A stretch of 64,000 nt of DNA from Adenophora triphylla var. japonica (lineage: Eukaryota; Streptophyta; Magnoliopsida; Asterales; Campanulaceae), in assembly GCA_022495995.1 (NCBI GenBank), contig JAFEMH010002594.1, forward strand, positions 248,001-312,000, in the 5' to 3' direction. The position numbers were made by a program, and so were the translations under genes. The notes under the pieces were generated by a model. That model saw nothing but the letters and a program-made list of their open reading frames with translations. It was not told the origin of the DNA and did no database searches. Shown here piece after piece: positions 33,348 through 45,535 of the stretch (positions within the stretch are counted from its first letter, which is position 1; each line of letters opens with the position of its first letter).

Positions 33348-35728
33348 TATAACGCCCCAATCTCCGGGTCCCAGCTTCACAGGCCCAAAGTATGGACACG
33401 TCACCATTCACAATTCTAAACAATGAAATATCATAAATCCCATATAAATATTCATTACATCAAATTCAAATAAAGGTAACTAAAACACCCAACAATATCT
33501 TTAAAGTCTTACAAACTCTCAAATAACTGAATAACTGACTAAAGAGTCTAAAATGAATTAAAAGTGCTCCCCGTACCGAATCACATTCTTCCTATTTAAT
33601 ACCTGGAAGAAAAAGAGGATGAAAGGGTGAGCGAACAATGCCCAGTAAGTTCATATACAACCCCTCCAGTTACTAAGGAGGAGTTGACCTGAAGGAATAT
33701 CAGAAAGATACAAAGTCCAAATAACAATCGAAGACATAACAACGTACAAATTCGAAATAATTATTTATCAAATCTCAAAACCACATGTCTTTCAAAAATA
33801 TCTCAGCGGTTGAACTAATTGAGTTGACAATATTTTGGAGGTTCAAATGATGACAAAATCGAATCAAACTGACTTGAATGGTTTACTTATTTAAAACCGT
33901 CCCATACCAGTTTTAACTAACTAAACCACTCACAGATTTTTAGGAATTTCAAAGGACTGGTAAGCTGAACAAAGCTAACTTGAGTGATCTAGTTATCTAC
34001 AACCATCTCATATCAGCTGTAGATAATCAAATCATTCAAAGACATCATGATCACAAAAGTAGTCCACTGACCTTATTAAAAAAAAACCCACAAGGGAACA
34101 AAAATGACTCCGCAAAGTCCTAAACAGTCTATCCGGAACACCCCACCACTAATTTGAAGCGGTGAACTAAGTTTGCCCGAAGGCCAATTATCAAATATAC
34201 CCCGCCGAAGCAGGTTGTCTAACTTAGTGATCATTGATGGAACATAAAACCATATCATATCAAAACGCATTTTATACAAAGTACGAAATTTCACAAGGAC
34301 AATAAAATTTCCATATTTACGAAACCAAAGAACGATTCAGCAAACGAACAACAAAATATCAGCAAATAACGGTAAACGAGAGAGTCAAAACAAATACTGA
34401 CATGAGGTCAGCTTTTATGTATCAAAGGAACGTACATCGCCAAGAAATATGCGGAAGCCTAATTAATGAAACGAAGCGAAAATCAATTAACTTAACAATG
34501 CATAATCCCTTACCTCGATTGATTGCCCTTTCCTTGCAATGAATCCTTGCATGAATCTACAACCATGCAAAGAGGCTTTCTTTGGGTACAAGTATCTCTT
34601 ATTTACTTAACCCAAAACTAATTATAATGGCCTAAATAATCTAAGGATTATTCTTCTTTAACTCTCCTAAAGGTTCATCTTTTACCCCCTTTAGGTTTAC
34701 TAATTCCATCCTAGGGTTTTTAGATTCAAACCCTTTAATATCTCTTCTCAATCCAACTTACACACACTAAACACATCTTTTTCAGCACACACAAACACAC
34801 ACTAACCCACACTAACCCTAATACACACATACACACATACACACACACACGACATACCACACACACATGCACATCCTCTGTACATACACTGCACACACAC
34901 TCACACAACACACTCACGCATCCAGCACACACACGACACACACACATACCCTAACCCTAACATACACACACACGGCACACTCTACTCACTCACACGACAC
35001 ACACACACAACTCATGCACACAAAACCCTATTTCTATAAACAACCCTAGCATGCATCTTTTTAGGTCAAAACCATATAATCTACATGCCAAACCCTAATC
35101 ATTATTCTTAAATATTAAGTTTCCAATTGATGTTATTTCTCAACATAGTAGTCTTAGATTCAATCCCATTATTCATCCTCATCATGATAAACCCTAATCA
35201 ATACAAGGTTTTAGGGTTTTCTATAGTTCTAGGTTTAAGGAAAACAACTATAGGAATTGGTTCTTACCTTGTTTTTGAGCTTTGAATCACAACAAGAAGC
35301 TTCCTTCTTCTTCATCTCCAAGCTTGGCTTCCTCCTTCTCTCTCACGGTTCTCTCTCTGCCCGCTCTCTCTCTCTCTATGTGTTTTTTATCTCTATGCGG
35401 CTCTCTCTTTATGCCGCTTCCTCTGTCTACTCGGCTCCCTCACTTAATCATTTTGTCCGTTTAAAAATCAAGAGGCTTCCATCCATTAAAAGAACTCAAG
35501 AGGCTCAAGGTTTAAAGAAGTGTATTAAACTTGGGTCTCCTAATCCTAAGCCCACAAGGTAAATAAAGTCCAACCCAAAAAAATAAACCAAGTTTATTAA
35601 ACTAAGCCCAATAATCTTAGTCCATTTAGGATAGATAATCCAATAACTCAATTAGTTAAATAACCCAAATAATTAAATAAAAGAAATAATATTTAATAAA
35701 TAATAAAATAATTATTAGGGTTATTACA
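33348..35728 (-). repeat. Ty3-1 5' LTR (intact)
   Basis: A 2381-bp LTR. On the minus strand it runs from TGTAATAACCC (35728) to GGGGCGTTATA (33348), where the expected final CA has mutated to TA. It matches both parts of the split 3' LTR. A CA-rich tract lies at about 34785-35010. Confidence 0.88.
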
Positions 35729-36733
35729 AATACTTTGTCACATATTAAAATATGTCATGATTAAAAATTTGAAAATCGTTGAAATGTTCCCTTCTCAGCG
35801 GCTTGCTACCTTTCATAGGTTAGAGGTGTAGTGCAAAGTATGCAAGAATGGCTAAATAGTTTCTGAGAAGCGGAGCACTTCCCAGGCATTAAGAGGTGAT
35901 GTCAAATGTGCAAAAGTTTCATATTGCAGACGAATATTGTAGACGAGTGTATTAAAAAATCTAGTCCAAGGTAGTGGTTATGCTAGTTATATATGATATG
36001 AAATTTAGAATATTGGGTCTTTGAAGGGGAGATCAATAGAAGTAGTAAAGGACTAAAGGTTATGAGAATCACATAGTGTATTTACAATAAGATTAAATGT
36101 GTCGGAGAAAAAAAATAAGAGAAATGGCTAAGTTTTGGTACTAAGGAAATGATAAGGGTAGGAATGGAATAAGCATTATCACTGATGAATTACAAATGCA
36201 AAACATTAGCAAAATTTTGATTACTTGATAAATCTTAATGATTTTGAATTTGAATTTCTATTGAACTTGAAAGAGAAAAAGAGAAGTAAAGGTGGATCAT
36301 TGGGGGAGGCAGAGACGATTGTGGGAGAGGCAGGGAGGAAAGAGAAGGAAGATTGGTGGTAACAATGCGAGTTAACATAAAATGAAACTGGTTGTACAAA
36401 TTAAAAAACAGTAGCGGGAATCAAATCTTGTTCATTTAGGAAATAAATGAAATACTAACCACTTCACCAAAATAATTTTTGTTAATGGGTCATGCTACCA
36501 AAAATCAATCTCGGTTGACCACTTCAAAGTGTTGACTACACTGAGGATAACTTGGCTTGATTTTCCACCTCAAACCTACAAGATCAACACCTTGAACTAA
36601 GTGGGGACTTATCCGGCTAAATCCACTCGGGTATAAGAGTAAGTACACAGTTTATGAGAGAGCTCAAACTGAATTGAAATAGCTGAGGATAGGAATAATG
36701 GCTTACTTGATATTTAAGATGAGAGTTGTATAT
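35729..36733. other. Spacer between Ty3-1 and Copia-D
   Basis: About 1 kb with no coding similarity or clear repeat. It ends TATAT, the target site of Copia-D. Confidence 0.5.
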
Positions 36734-38141
36734 TGTTGGGTTTTATGGGTCCATGCGTAGCGGAATTAAGCATAAAATTAACACAAAACCCAAGCCCTAA
36801 GAACCGTTCTATACGATTAAATTGAATTCCTATGAGATAGAATTTACCAATCTTAATTGCTTTTCGGTCTTGAGCTATCGAACAATTTATTGGTGTGATT
36901 TTGAATCACAATCTTCGATCTTCAAAACCTTTTGAATCTTCATATTGATTTGAACAATAGAACTCTAGGCCTTGATCTTCGTACGAGCGAAGACCCTCTA
37001 GTAGTATCCACACGTTAGAATGAACCAAGAACAGTTCTTGTGAATTGCTAGATTCTTAAACCTATGGAAGAATATTGAGAAACCTTTTTGGTGATTTTCT
37101 TTCTTGAAATTCGGCCCGCTTACTGTTACAGACTCATATTTATACTACTTTAGTATTTAGAGTTTGTGCCCTAATCAAATTAGGAAACAAGTGTAAACCG
37201 CCTCTGTGGCTAGTTATGTCGCGTAACATACTTAGCCAGTGGCTAGTTATGTCGCGTGACAAACGTTGCCATGTGGCTAGTTATGTCCCGTGACAAATGT
37301 TGCCATATGCAGGAACTTTCAATCATTCTTCCTTTGGTTTAACCAATTCATTCTAGTTGTGTGTGACCCAATAGGATTATATTATGTTGGCAATGAGTTC
37401 GATCATATCGAATCTCATAAGACATAAGCGGACTCTAGCAAGCCATTATGTCTACCAAAATAATATAACGTAAGAGTTCACGTTTCCAATGGTACACTTC
37501 CATTTCTCCCTTTGTCTCACGATGTTATATTGAACACAAGTCATGATTCACGTCAACTTGTATCTGTTCAATGCTTTCTCGATTCTTGAGTATAATGATA
37601 TTCCAATCGCATTGGGGTGTGGCCACACACTTTCCATCATTATCACTCATCGAGGGGCCCAAGCAAAACATCTCTCTTTCGAGGGACAAATTCCATCTTG
37701 ACTTATCATCCTTCCCATCATGAATCCGATCATGCCAAAGATAGCCTTTATAAATATCGTGTTAAGATATCGTTTGACTAAAATCAAACATGACTTTCAT
37801 CATATGTAAGGTCATGATAATCTCAGGTCTAGGGACTAAATGAAGTGACCATATGAGATTTAATTATGACATTTGACCATGACATAAATCTCATACGGGT
37901 CAAGTCCAGTCACTTGTTCTCTAACAAGTACCCATAATTTCAATGTGCATCCCTATGCATATAATCATCATATGATTATCCATTGACAATTATACTAATT
38001 ATTCTCTTAATAATCAGGGACGGAGATTATTACAATAAATATGCAAACTATATAATAATCAAATAATAAACTTAAACGATAAAGATGATACATAACGGTT
38101 TTCAGTTAAACATAACTAAAGCCTAGGGCATTACACCAACA
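36734..38141 (-). repeat. Copia-D 3' LTR
   Basis: A 1408-bp LTR, TGTTGGGT...ACCAACA. It holds three copies of a repeat centred on GTGGCTAGTTATGTCGCGTG (about 37203-37310), one fewer than the partner LTR, which explains most of the 38-bp length difference. GTGTGGCCACAC is at 37617-37628. Confidence 0.93.
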
Positions 38142-38157
38142 GTCTCCTACTTGCACT

Positions 38158-41100
38158 AGGCTCCATTTATGTATCGAATACTCATGGATCTAACATGACC
38201 ATCATGCTTCTGCCTGTGCGAGGGTCTTTGTAAGTGAATCCCTTATGTCATCATCGGTTGATACTTTGTATATTTTAACGTCTTCTCATTCTTTATGAAT
38301 TCCTCGAAGAACGTCTAAGTGAGTGTTTGGATCGCTGTTGTGACTTTGGTTCCATTGTTTGCACAAGTGGCACCACTATTGTCATAACAAGAGTTTCACC
38401 GATTAGTGATACTTGGAACATTTCCAAAACACTAATGAACTTTTGATCCAAACTGCCTCTTTTAGCCACATCATATGATGCTAAAATTCGGCCTTAGTAG
38501 TAGAATTGGCTACAATTTCTGCTTGGAACTCTTCCAAACAAAACTGCACCTCTAATAAGCATAAACACAAATTCTAATTGCGATTTTAAATTAACTTTGT
38601 CAGTTTGGAAGTTAGCATCTATGTAACCCTTACAACAAGATTAACTTCCAATCTTTCAAATCCCAAGAACGTATTCTTAGTTCTTCTTAAGTACTTAAGG
38701 ATCATCTTGACTGCCATCCAATGGTTCACACCAGGATCAGATTGGTATCGACTCATCATGCTCAAAGCATATGAGACGTCGGGTCTAGTACAAATCATGG
38801 CATACATGACAGATCCAAATCCGAAGCATATGGAACTTCATTCATTTCCCTTTTGCTCATCAGTTGTCATAAGACAATGAATATTGCTAAGAGAAATACC
38901 ATGACCCATTGACAAGCTACTCTTCTTAAACTCTTCTAAGAATCTTGTCAATGTGAGCACTTTGACTCAAACCAATTTATCCTTCTAGATCTATCTCTAT
39001 AGATTTTGATGCCAAGGATGTAAGAGGCTTCACCCATATCTTTCATTTAGAAACCTTTCCTTGACCAAGACTTAACAGTCTTAAATGTCGGAACTTGTTT
39101 TTCCAATGAGTAAGATATCATTGTAATAAAACAATAGATATAATACTCCGCTCCCACTGAATTTCATGCATACACAAGATTCATCTTTGTTCTTTGATGA
39201 AGTCAAACTCTTTGCCCAATTCATCAAAACGAAGATTCCAATTCCTTGAAGCTTGCTTCAACCCATCTCATGGATCTTTGCAACATGCATACTTTATTTG
39301 AGTTTCTTGGATCGATAAACTATTCGGGTTGTGTACTATACACATCCTTAATAATCTTTCCATTTAAAGAAAGTCGTTTGACATCCATTTGTCATATCAC
39401 ATAGTCACAATATGTGATAATGGCAATTGAAACTCTAACAGACTTTGACATTGTAACTGGCGAAAAAGGTTTACATCATAGTCAATACTATGCAAGGTTC
39501 TAAAAAGCGCTAGGCGGATGCTAGGCGGCGGAGCCGGGCCTAGCTCCTAGGCGGGGACTAGTCGGGGACTAATCGGGATTAGTCGGGATTAGTCAGGATC
39601 TAAGCGGGGCTTAGAACTAGGCGTTGGAGAGGGGCCTAGCGCCTAGGCGGGGCCTAGGCGCCCTTAGGCGGGGTCTTTTAGAACAGAGATACTATGTATT
39701 AACCTATTTCCCTTTGCTACAATCCTTAGTCATGAAAGTATACATCTTCACATCCATGTTGGTCTTTGAAGACCTACTTGCACCCTTTAGTTTTACACCT
39801 TCAGGTAGCCCAATCAAGTTCCAAACTTGATTGTCAAACATGGATTGTAATTCAGATTTCATGGTTCCTAACCATTTATCCAAATTAGGAGTGGACATCG
39901 CCTCAAGATAGGAAATAGGATTGTCATTCTCAATGACTTCCACTTTATTACTTTTCGAAATGAGAAATCAATATTTCTTGAGTTCGGATTGTAACCTGTT
40001 CGATCTACGATGGACTTGTGCATCTTGAATCGGTTCCACAACTCTTTTGTGAACTTGGTTCCGTCTCTACTCTTGGTTTCATGTCATTTTCAGGTTCTTG
40101 AACTCTCTTCAAGATTAATTTTACTCCCACTAGATTCTTTATTGAGAAACTATTTCTCAAGAAACAAATCGTATTAGGCAACAAACATTTTGTTCTCTTT
40201 GTGGCTGTAAGATTAATTTCCGAAAATAAACTAGTCAGATTTGGTGCTAACTTATAAGAGACAAGTCTCTTTACATAAGATTCGCAATCCCAAATCTTCA
40301 TGAAAGACAAACTAAGTTTTCTTCCATGCCACATCTCATGTGGGGCCTTAGGAACCGATTTAGTAGGGACTCAATTCAGTGTAACCGCATTATTTCTAAT
40401 GCATATCCTCAAAAGGAATTAGGAAAGTCAACTTGACACATCATCGAATGAACCATGTCCTACAAGGTTCAATTCCTCCTTTCAGACACACCATACAATG
40501 TGGTGTTCCGGGTGGAGTCAACTCTGAAACAATTTCATAGTTTTGAGATGATTGTCAAACTCTTGGCTCAAATATTCACCACCTCGATCTAATCGAAGTA
40601 CTTAATAGTTTTGCCAAGTTGTTTTTGTACTTCATCTTGAAATGTTCGAAACATTTCAAACGATTCACCTTTGGACTTCATCAGATAGACATAGTCATAT
40701 CTAGATAAGTCTTTAGTGAAATATGATGAAATACCGAAATCCTCCCCTAGCAATGCTGCTTAATGGTCCACATACATCTCATGTATAATGACCGATAAGT
40801 CACTAGCCCTCCCACTACTCTTAGTGTAGGGTGGTTTGGTCAATACTCCCAATAAATAAGATCCACATTCCTCAAATGATTCATGGTCATATGAGTCTAA
40901 AAGTCCATGTTAATGGAGTTTAGATATATGTTTCTTATTTATCTGACTAATTCGGCAATGCCATATGAACGCGTTGTGTTCGGTTTAGATTTCCATTTAT
41001 ATTATAGATATCTTTAATATTATTTTGTTTCTCATCATCAAGGATATGAAGACCATTCAATGACATATGCATTACAAAAAGGCATATCATTAAATAAATA

Positions 41101-41998
41101 TAAAACTTCTTATTGAAAATAAGAAAATTATATTCTTCATTATCCATTTAAGAAACGAAAATAATATTCCTACTCAAATCCGGAACGTAGTCATACTTGT
41201 TCAAAACAAGTACTACTTCACAAGGTAAAGTGACTTCATAAGTCCCTATGACTAATGTAGCAACCCTTGCTCCATTCTTACGCATATGTTTAACTTACCT
41301 TCTTTGAGTAGCTTTCTATTCTTTGTTCCTTGCACATTTAAACAAATGTGGGATTCAATCCGGTATCATATACCCAAGAACAAGAAGTCGAAAAGAAAAT
41401 ATCTATCATATGGATACTTGAAGTAGTAGCAATCATATTGCCCTTCTTCACCTTTTAGGCCTTCCTAATAAGCCTTGCAACTTTGCTTCCAATGACAATC
41501 TTATTGCAATGATAGCAAAAATGCATCCTTTTGAGACACTTTGGGTTTAGCCTATTCGGCTATGACAACATTTGTTCTAGGTTTAGCAACTTTTGCTTTA
41601 CCTTCTTTTCCCTTCCTTTGTGAACCCTTTTATTGTGTCAACCATTAACACAATTTGCGGATTGCTCCTTCTTTCATCGTATGAATTAAGAGCCTTCACC
41701 ACAACATATATCTTTTGCCTAGCTTGCACTTGGAACATTTCCTTTGTGCGGTGTGCTAGAACAAAAGTAGTTATCATTTGCTCAAGGTTCTTCATAAGAG
41801 CCTTTAAACATGGTGGAAATTACAAGGCAAGCATTATTGTCAGAATCATCAGCATGTTTCTAATGTTGCTTCCTTATTTGCCATATGCAACATTTGCATT
41901 ACGTTCAATAGGAACGGATTCGTCAAGAACGTACACACTATGTGTTGTTCCTTTCGAACTTTGTCCTTCATAAGGACGAATCGCAATTATCATTATGT
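38158..41998 (-). pseudogene. Copia-D gag-pol remnant, many frameshifts
   Basis: Recognisable blocks on the minus strand, upstream to downstream: gag text ending RRSNPQIVLMVDTIKGFTKE (41795-41598); a decayed knuckle (CYHCNK near 41515); pre-integrase text (41147-40947); the integrase tail LSFMKIWDCESYVKRLVS (about 40300); the reverse transcriptase start ISYLEAMSTPNLDKWLGTMK and DNQVWNLIGLPEGV (39943-39704), then interrupted by a MITE; and RNase H-adjacent text MYAMICTRPDVSYALS (38807-38619). No catalytic motif is in a long frame. It would have supplied particle and copy/integration enzymes, but it is dead. Confidence 0.85.
39493..39688. mobile_element. hAT-type MITE, GC-rich
   Basis: A 196-bp insert in the Copia-D reverse transcriptase region. 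The ends CAAGGTTCTAAAA and TTTTAGAACAGAG form short terminal inverted repeats, and an exact 8-bp target duplication ATACTATG flanks it (39485-39492, 39689-39696), as expected for hAT elements. The inside is built of GCCTAGGCGGGG- and GGGATTAGTC-type words. Confidence 0.85.
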
Positions 41999-41999
41999 A

Positions 42000-43570
42000 A
42001 TGCTACTTCTACAATAAAATATACAAATTATATGAACACATATCAATATCAACACATTTATCATTTAAGAGCAAATAATGTATTTTACAAATACTCCCAC
42101 TAAATCATACACCTTCCAATGCAAATAAGCATAATATGCATTTAATGGGCTAAGATCCAACTTTAATTTAATCTCAAGTACGCTATGGCGCACCGCTCAA
42201 GATTAAACTAATTAGGTAGAAAACATCAATCATATCGTATATGACTCTTAGGGCTAAGATCCAACTTTAATTTAATCTCAAGTACGCTATGGCGCACCGC
42301 TCAAGATTAAACTAATTAGGTAGAAAACATCAATCATATCGTATATGACTCTTAGGATCTTTTATGAGATTTATTTAAGACATCATATGTCCAAGCATAT
42401 TTTAATCTCATCTTATGCCTTGGGTCCAAAACCATTTTGATAACCCAATTAAGTTCATCCACTTTAAACGTATAGGAACCACCATTTCCTCATCTTGCTC
42501 GCAAACGGAATAGAATCAAAGCACCTTGCTATGGCAAGCCCACCCAAAACTATCCGAATGGTCTCAAGTGTTTTAATCATGAATTGGCATAAAGAACTTA
42601 AAAGTTAAATGAAGGTTATTTAAAGTAGATTATAAGCATATCAACAAAGATAATCATAACTGTGCACCAGGTAAGTTCCCAAGAAAATAGGTGAGCCACA
42701 AGGACTGCTTAAGTACCAAATCTTCCTTCGACAGAACTCTCCTAGACATGCACAACTTAGAATACCAATTTGAATGCAACATAATCAATACTTTGTATAC
42801 TGACTTGTTTCTCACAAACAATCCGACTCATAAACTGACTTGTTTCTCACAAACAATCAAAATTCTTCAAATTTTGCGTAAACTGACTTGTTTCTCATAA
42901 ACAATCAGAAAACCAAAATTTAATGTTTCAACTAAACATTTAGGAAATTATGAATCAATGTTTCAACTAAACATCTAATAAAATTCTTAACACTTAAGAA
43001 CAAATAATTCATGCATCGCAACAATTAATAAAATCACATTAAATTAATTAAGCATGCATAAACAATGAATTAATCTAGCATATCCCTATAAATTTAATTT
43101 GTAGAAATTTATAGCATCCAGATTAAGACATAAAACATCTCAGATTATCAACATAATCACAGATTAGCAGAAAAATTATCAAACTGATTCTGCCCAGATT
43201 GGCTAAGTATGTCGCGTGACATAATCAGCCAGTTGGCTAAGTATGTCGCGTGACATAATCAGCCAGTTGGCAAAGTATGTCGCGTGACACACCTTGCCCA
43301 ACTACCAGATTTTCACTCGTGGCTAACTATGTCGCGTGACAAAACTAGCCAGTCTGGCAGTTCTTCCGAATTTCAATCAACTCCAATCATAAAGCAATCA
43401 AATCAAGTAAACAGCTTTTACAAATTTAATTCAGCATAATCAGAAGACGATTTTCACATTGTTTCACATAAAAAATAAACATTCTATCGCATACAAAACA
43501 TGCAATAAGCATATAAACGATTTATATCCTGATTCTAGCATGTTAATTCAAACTTAACCATACGAACGGG
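42000..43570 (-). other. Copia-D leader, no gene
   Basis: AT-rich leader matching the Copia-C leader in reverse. It carries GTTTSTCAYAAACAATC words (42805-42905) and four TATGTCGCGTGACA-type palindromes at 43200-43345 that also occur in the LTR. Confidence 0.6.
42147..42354. repeat. Perfect 104-bp tandem duplication in Copia-D leader
   Basis: The segment starting GGGCTAAGATCCAAC occurs at 42147-42250 and again at 42251-42354 with no difference seen, so the duplication is recent compared with the surrounding decay. Confidence 0.95.
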
Positions 43571-43582
43571 GCTCTGATACCA
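43571..43582 (-). promoter_or_regulatory. Copia-D primer binding site
   Basis: On the minus strand this reads TGGTATCAGAGC, the exact initiator tRNA-Met complement, one base from the LTR. Confidence 0.9.
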
Positions 43583-43583
43583 C

Positions 43584-45029
43584 TGTTGGGTTTTATGGGT
43601 CCATGCGCAGGGGAATTAAGCATAAAATTAACACAAAACCCAAGCCCTATGATCCGTTCTATACGATTAAATTGAATTCCTATGAGATAGAATTTACCAA
43701 CCTTAATTGCTTTTCGGTCTTGAGCTATCGAACAATTTATTGGTGTGATTTTGAATCACAATCTTCGATCTTCAAAACCTTTTGAATCTTCATATTGATT
43801 TGAACAATAGAACTCTAGGCCTTGATCGTCGTACGAGCGAAGACCCTCTAGTAGTATCCACACGTCAGAATGAACCAAGAACAGTTCTTGTGAATTGCTA
43901 GATTCTTAAACCTATGGAAGAATATTGAGAAACCTTTTTGGTGATTTTCTTTCTTGAAATTCGGCTCAGTTTCGGCTGTTTACAGACTCATATTTATACT
44001 ACTTTAGTATTTAGAGTTTGTGCCCTAATCAAATTAGGAAACAAGTGTAAACCGCCTCTGTGGCTAGTTATGTCGCGTGACATACTTAGCCAGTGGCTAG
44101 TTATGTCGCGTGACAAACGTTGCCATGTGGCTAGTTATGTCGCGTGACAAACGTTGCCATATGGCTAGTTATGTCGCGTGACAATCGTTGCCATATGCAG
44201 GAACTTTCAATCATTCTTCCTTTGGTTTAACCAATTCATTCTAGTTGTGTGTGACCCAATCGGATTATATTATGTTGGCAATGAGTTCGATCATATCGAC
44301 TCTCATAAGACATAAGCGGACTCTAGCAAGCCATTATGTCTACCCAAATAATATAACGTAAGAGTTCACGTTTCCAATGGTACACTTCCATTTCTCCCTT
44401 TGTCTCATGATGTTATATTGAGCACAAGTCATGGTCCACGTCAACTTGTATCTGTTCAATGCTTTCTCGATTCATGAGTATAATGATATTCCAATCGCAT
44501 TGGGGTGTGGCCACACACTTTCCATCATTATCACTCATCGAGGGGCCCAAGCAAAACATCTCTCTTTCGAGGGACAAATTCCATCTTGACTTATCATCCT
44601 TCCCATCATGAATCCGATCATGCCAAAGATAGCCTTTATAAATATCGTGTTAAGATATCGTTTGACTAAAATCAAACATGACTTTCATCATATGTAAGGT
44701 CATGATAATCTCAGGTCTAGGGACTAAATGAAGTGACCATATGAGATTTAATTATGACATTTGACCATGACATAAATCTCATACGGGTCAAGTCCAGTCA
44801 CTTGTTCTCTAACAAGTACCCATAATTTCAATGTGCATCCCTATGCATATAATCATCATATGATTATCCATTGACAATTATACTAATTATTTTCTTAATA
44901 ATCAGGGATGGAGATTATTACAATAAATATGCAAACTATATAATAATTAAATAATAAACTTAAACGATAAAGATGATACATAACGGTTTTCAGTTAAACA
45001 TAACTAAAGCCTAGGGCATTACACCAACA
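43584..45029 (-). repeat. Copia-D 5' LTR
   Basis: A 1446-bp partner of 36734-38141 and nearly identical outside the repeat, with four copies of the GGCTAGTTATGTCGCGTGAC unit (44060-44195). The TATA box is at about 43988-43998 on the minus strand. Confidence 0.93.
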
Positions 45030-45260
45030 TATATATAGTCTTATAAAGTGTTATGACGTCATTGACGTTATCATGGACCACATGACACATGTCCTCCTTT
45101 GGCTAGTCCCAACATATTTTATCCATCTCCACTACTTCTGCAGGTGGGATCATGAGACGCCAAAAGTAGAGGTTTGTCTTTTGTCTTATTTGGAGAACAT
45201 CTCTATGTGTCAGAATTGGTTTATCTTATGTCGAGAACCGGTAAGAATTTTTCAGATAGA
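45030..45260. other. Spacer, nothing recognised
   Basis: No element or gene could be supported. GACGTCATTGACGTTATC near 45055 is a TGACG/ACGTCA-type word pair of the bZIP-site kind. Confidence 0.4.
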
Positions 45261-45261
45261 T

Positions 45262-45535
45262 TGGGGTGAGATTACTATCTCCCCATAGTCAGTAATCTCG
45301 CTATACTTTGCCTTGATATTTGTTGAGTCCTTATAAAATGAGACGAGATCACCCTATCACCAGATTCGGTGATCTCGCTTCATCCTTAACTTTGCATACA
45401 TTAAGTCCAAGGGGAATTAGGTGAGATCACCATTTCGCCCGAGTTAGTGATCTCGCTATTCTTCCCCTTATCTTAATCTTGTTTTGTTAGAATGGGACGA
45501 GATCACCATTTCGACAGATTCAGTGATCTTGCTCC
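45262..45535. repeat. 77-bp tandem repeat of GAGATCACC/GGTGATCTC hairpins
   Basis: Four units start at 45268, 45345, 45423 and 45499 (spacing 77, 78, 76). Each has a 7-9 bp stem around a 14-15 nt loop. Unit 1 has GAGATTACT/AGTAATCTC where unit 2 has GAGATCACC/GGTGATCTC, so two stem pairs changed on both sides. No surrounding element could be identified. Confidence 0.8.

Larger units (their letters stand above)
22964..35728 (-). mobile_element. Ty3-1: gag-only Ty3/gypsy element, split by Tat-1
   Basis: Without the 6.9-kb insert, the element has two related LTRs of about 2.2-2.4 kb around only 1.3 kb of internal sequence. That sequence holds a primer site, gag and a polypurine tract but no pol. 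The LTR start (minus strand TGTAATAACCC), primer site and gag resemble the Del/Tekay-type Ty3/gypsy elements common in plants. It would need enzymes from a related element. Confidence 0.85.
36734..45029 (-). mobile_element. Copia-D: full-length decayed Ty1/copia element
   Basis: The unit has LTRs of 1408 and 1446 bp, a perfect tRNA-Met primer site, a polypurine tract, the pol order of Ty1/copia, and the 5-bp target duplication TATAT on both sides (36729-36733, 45030-45034). It is 8296 bp including a later MITE insertion. The coding region is heavily frameshifted. It is the same family group as Copia-C and Copia-E. Confidence 0.95.
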
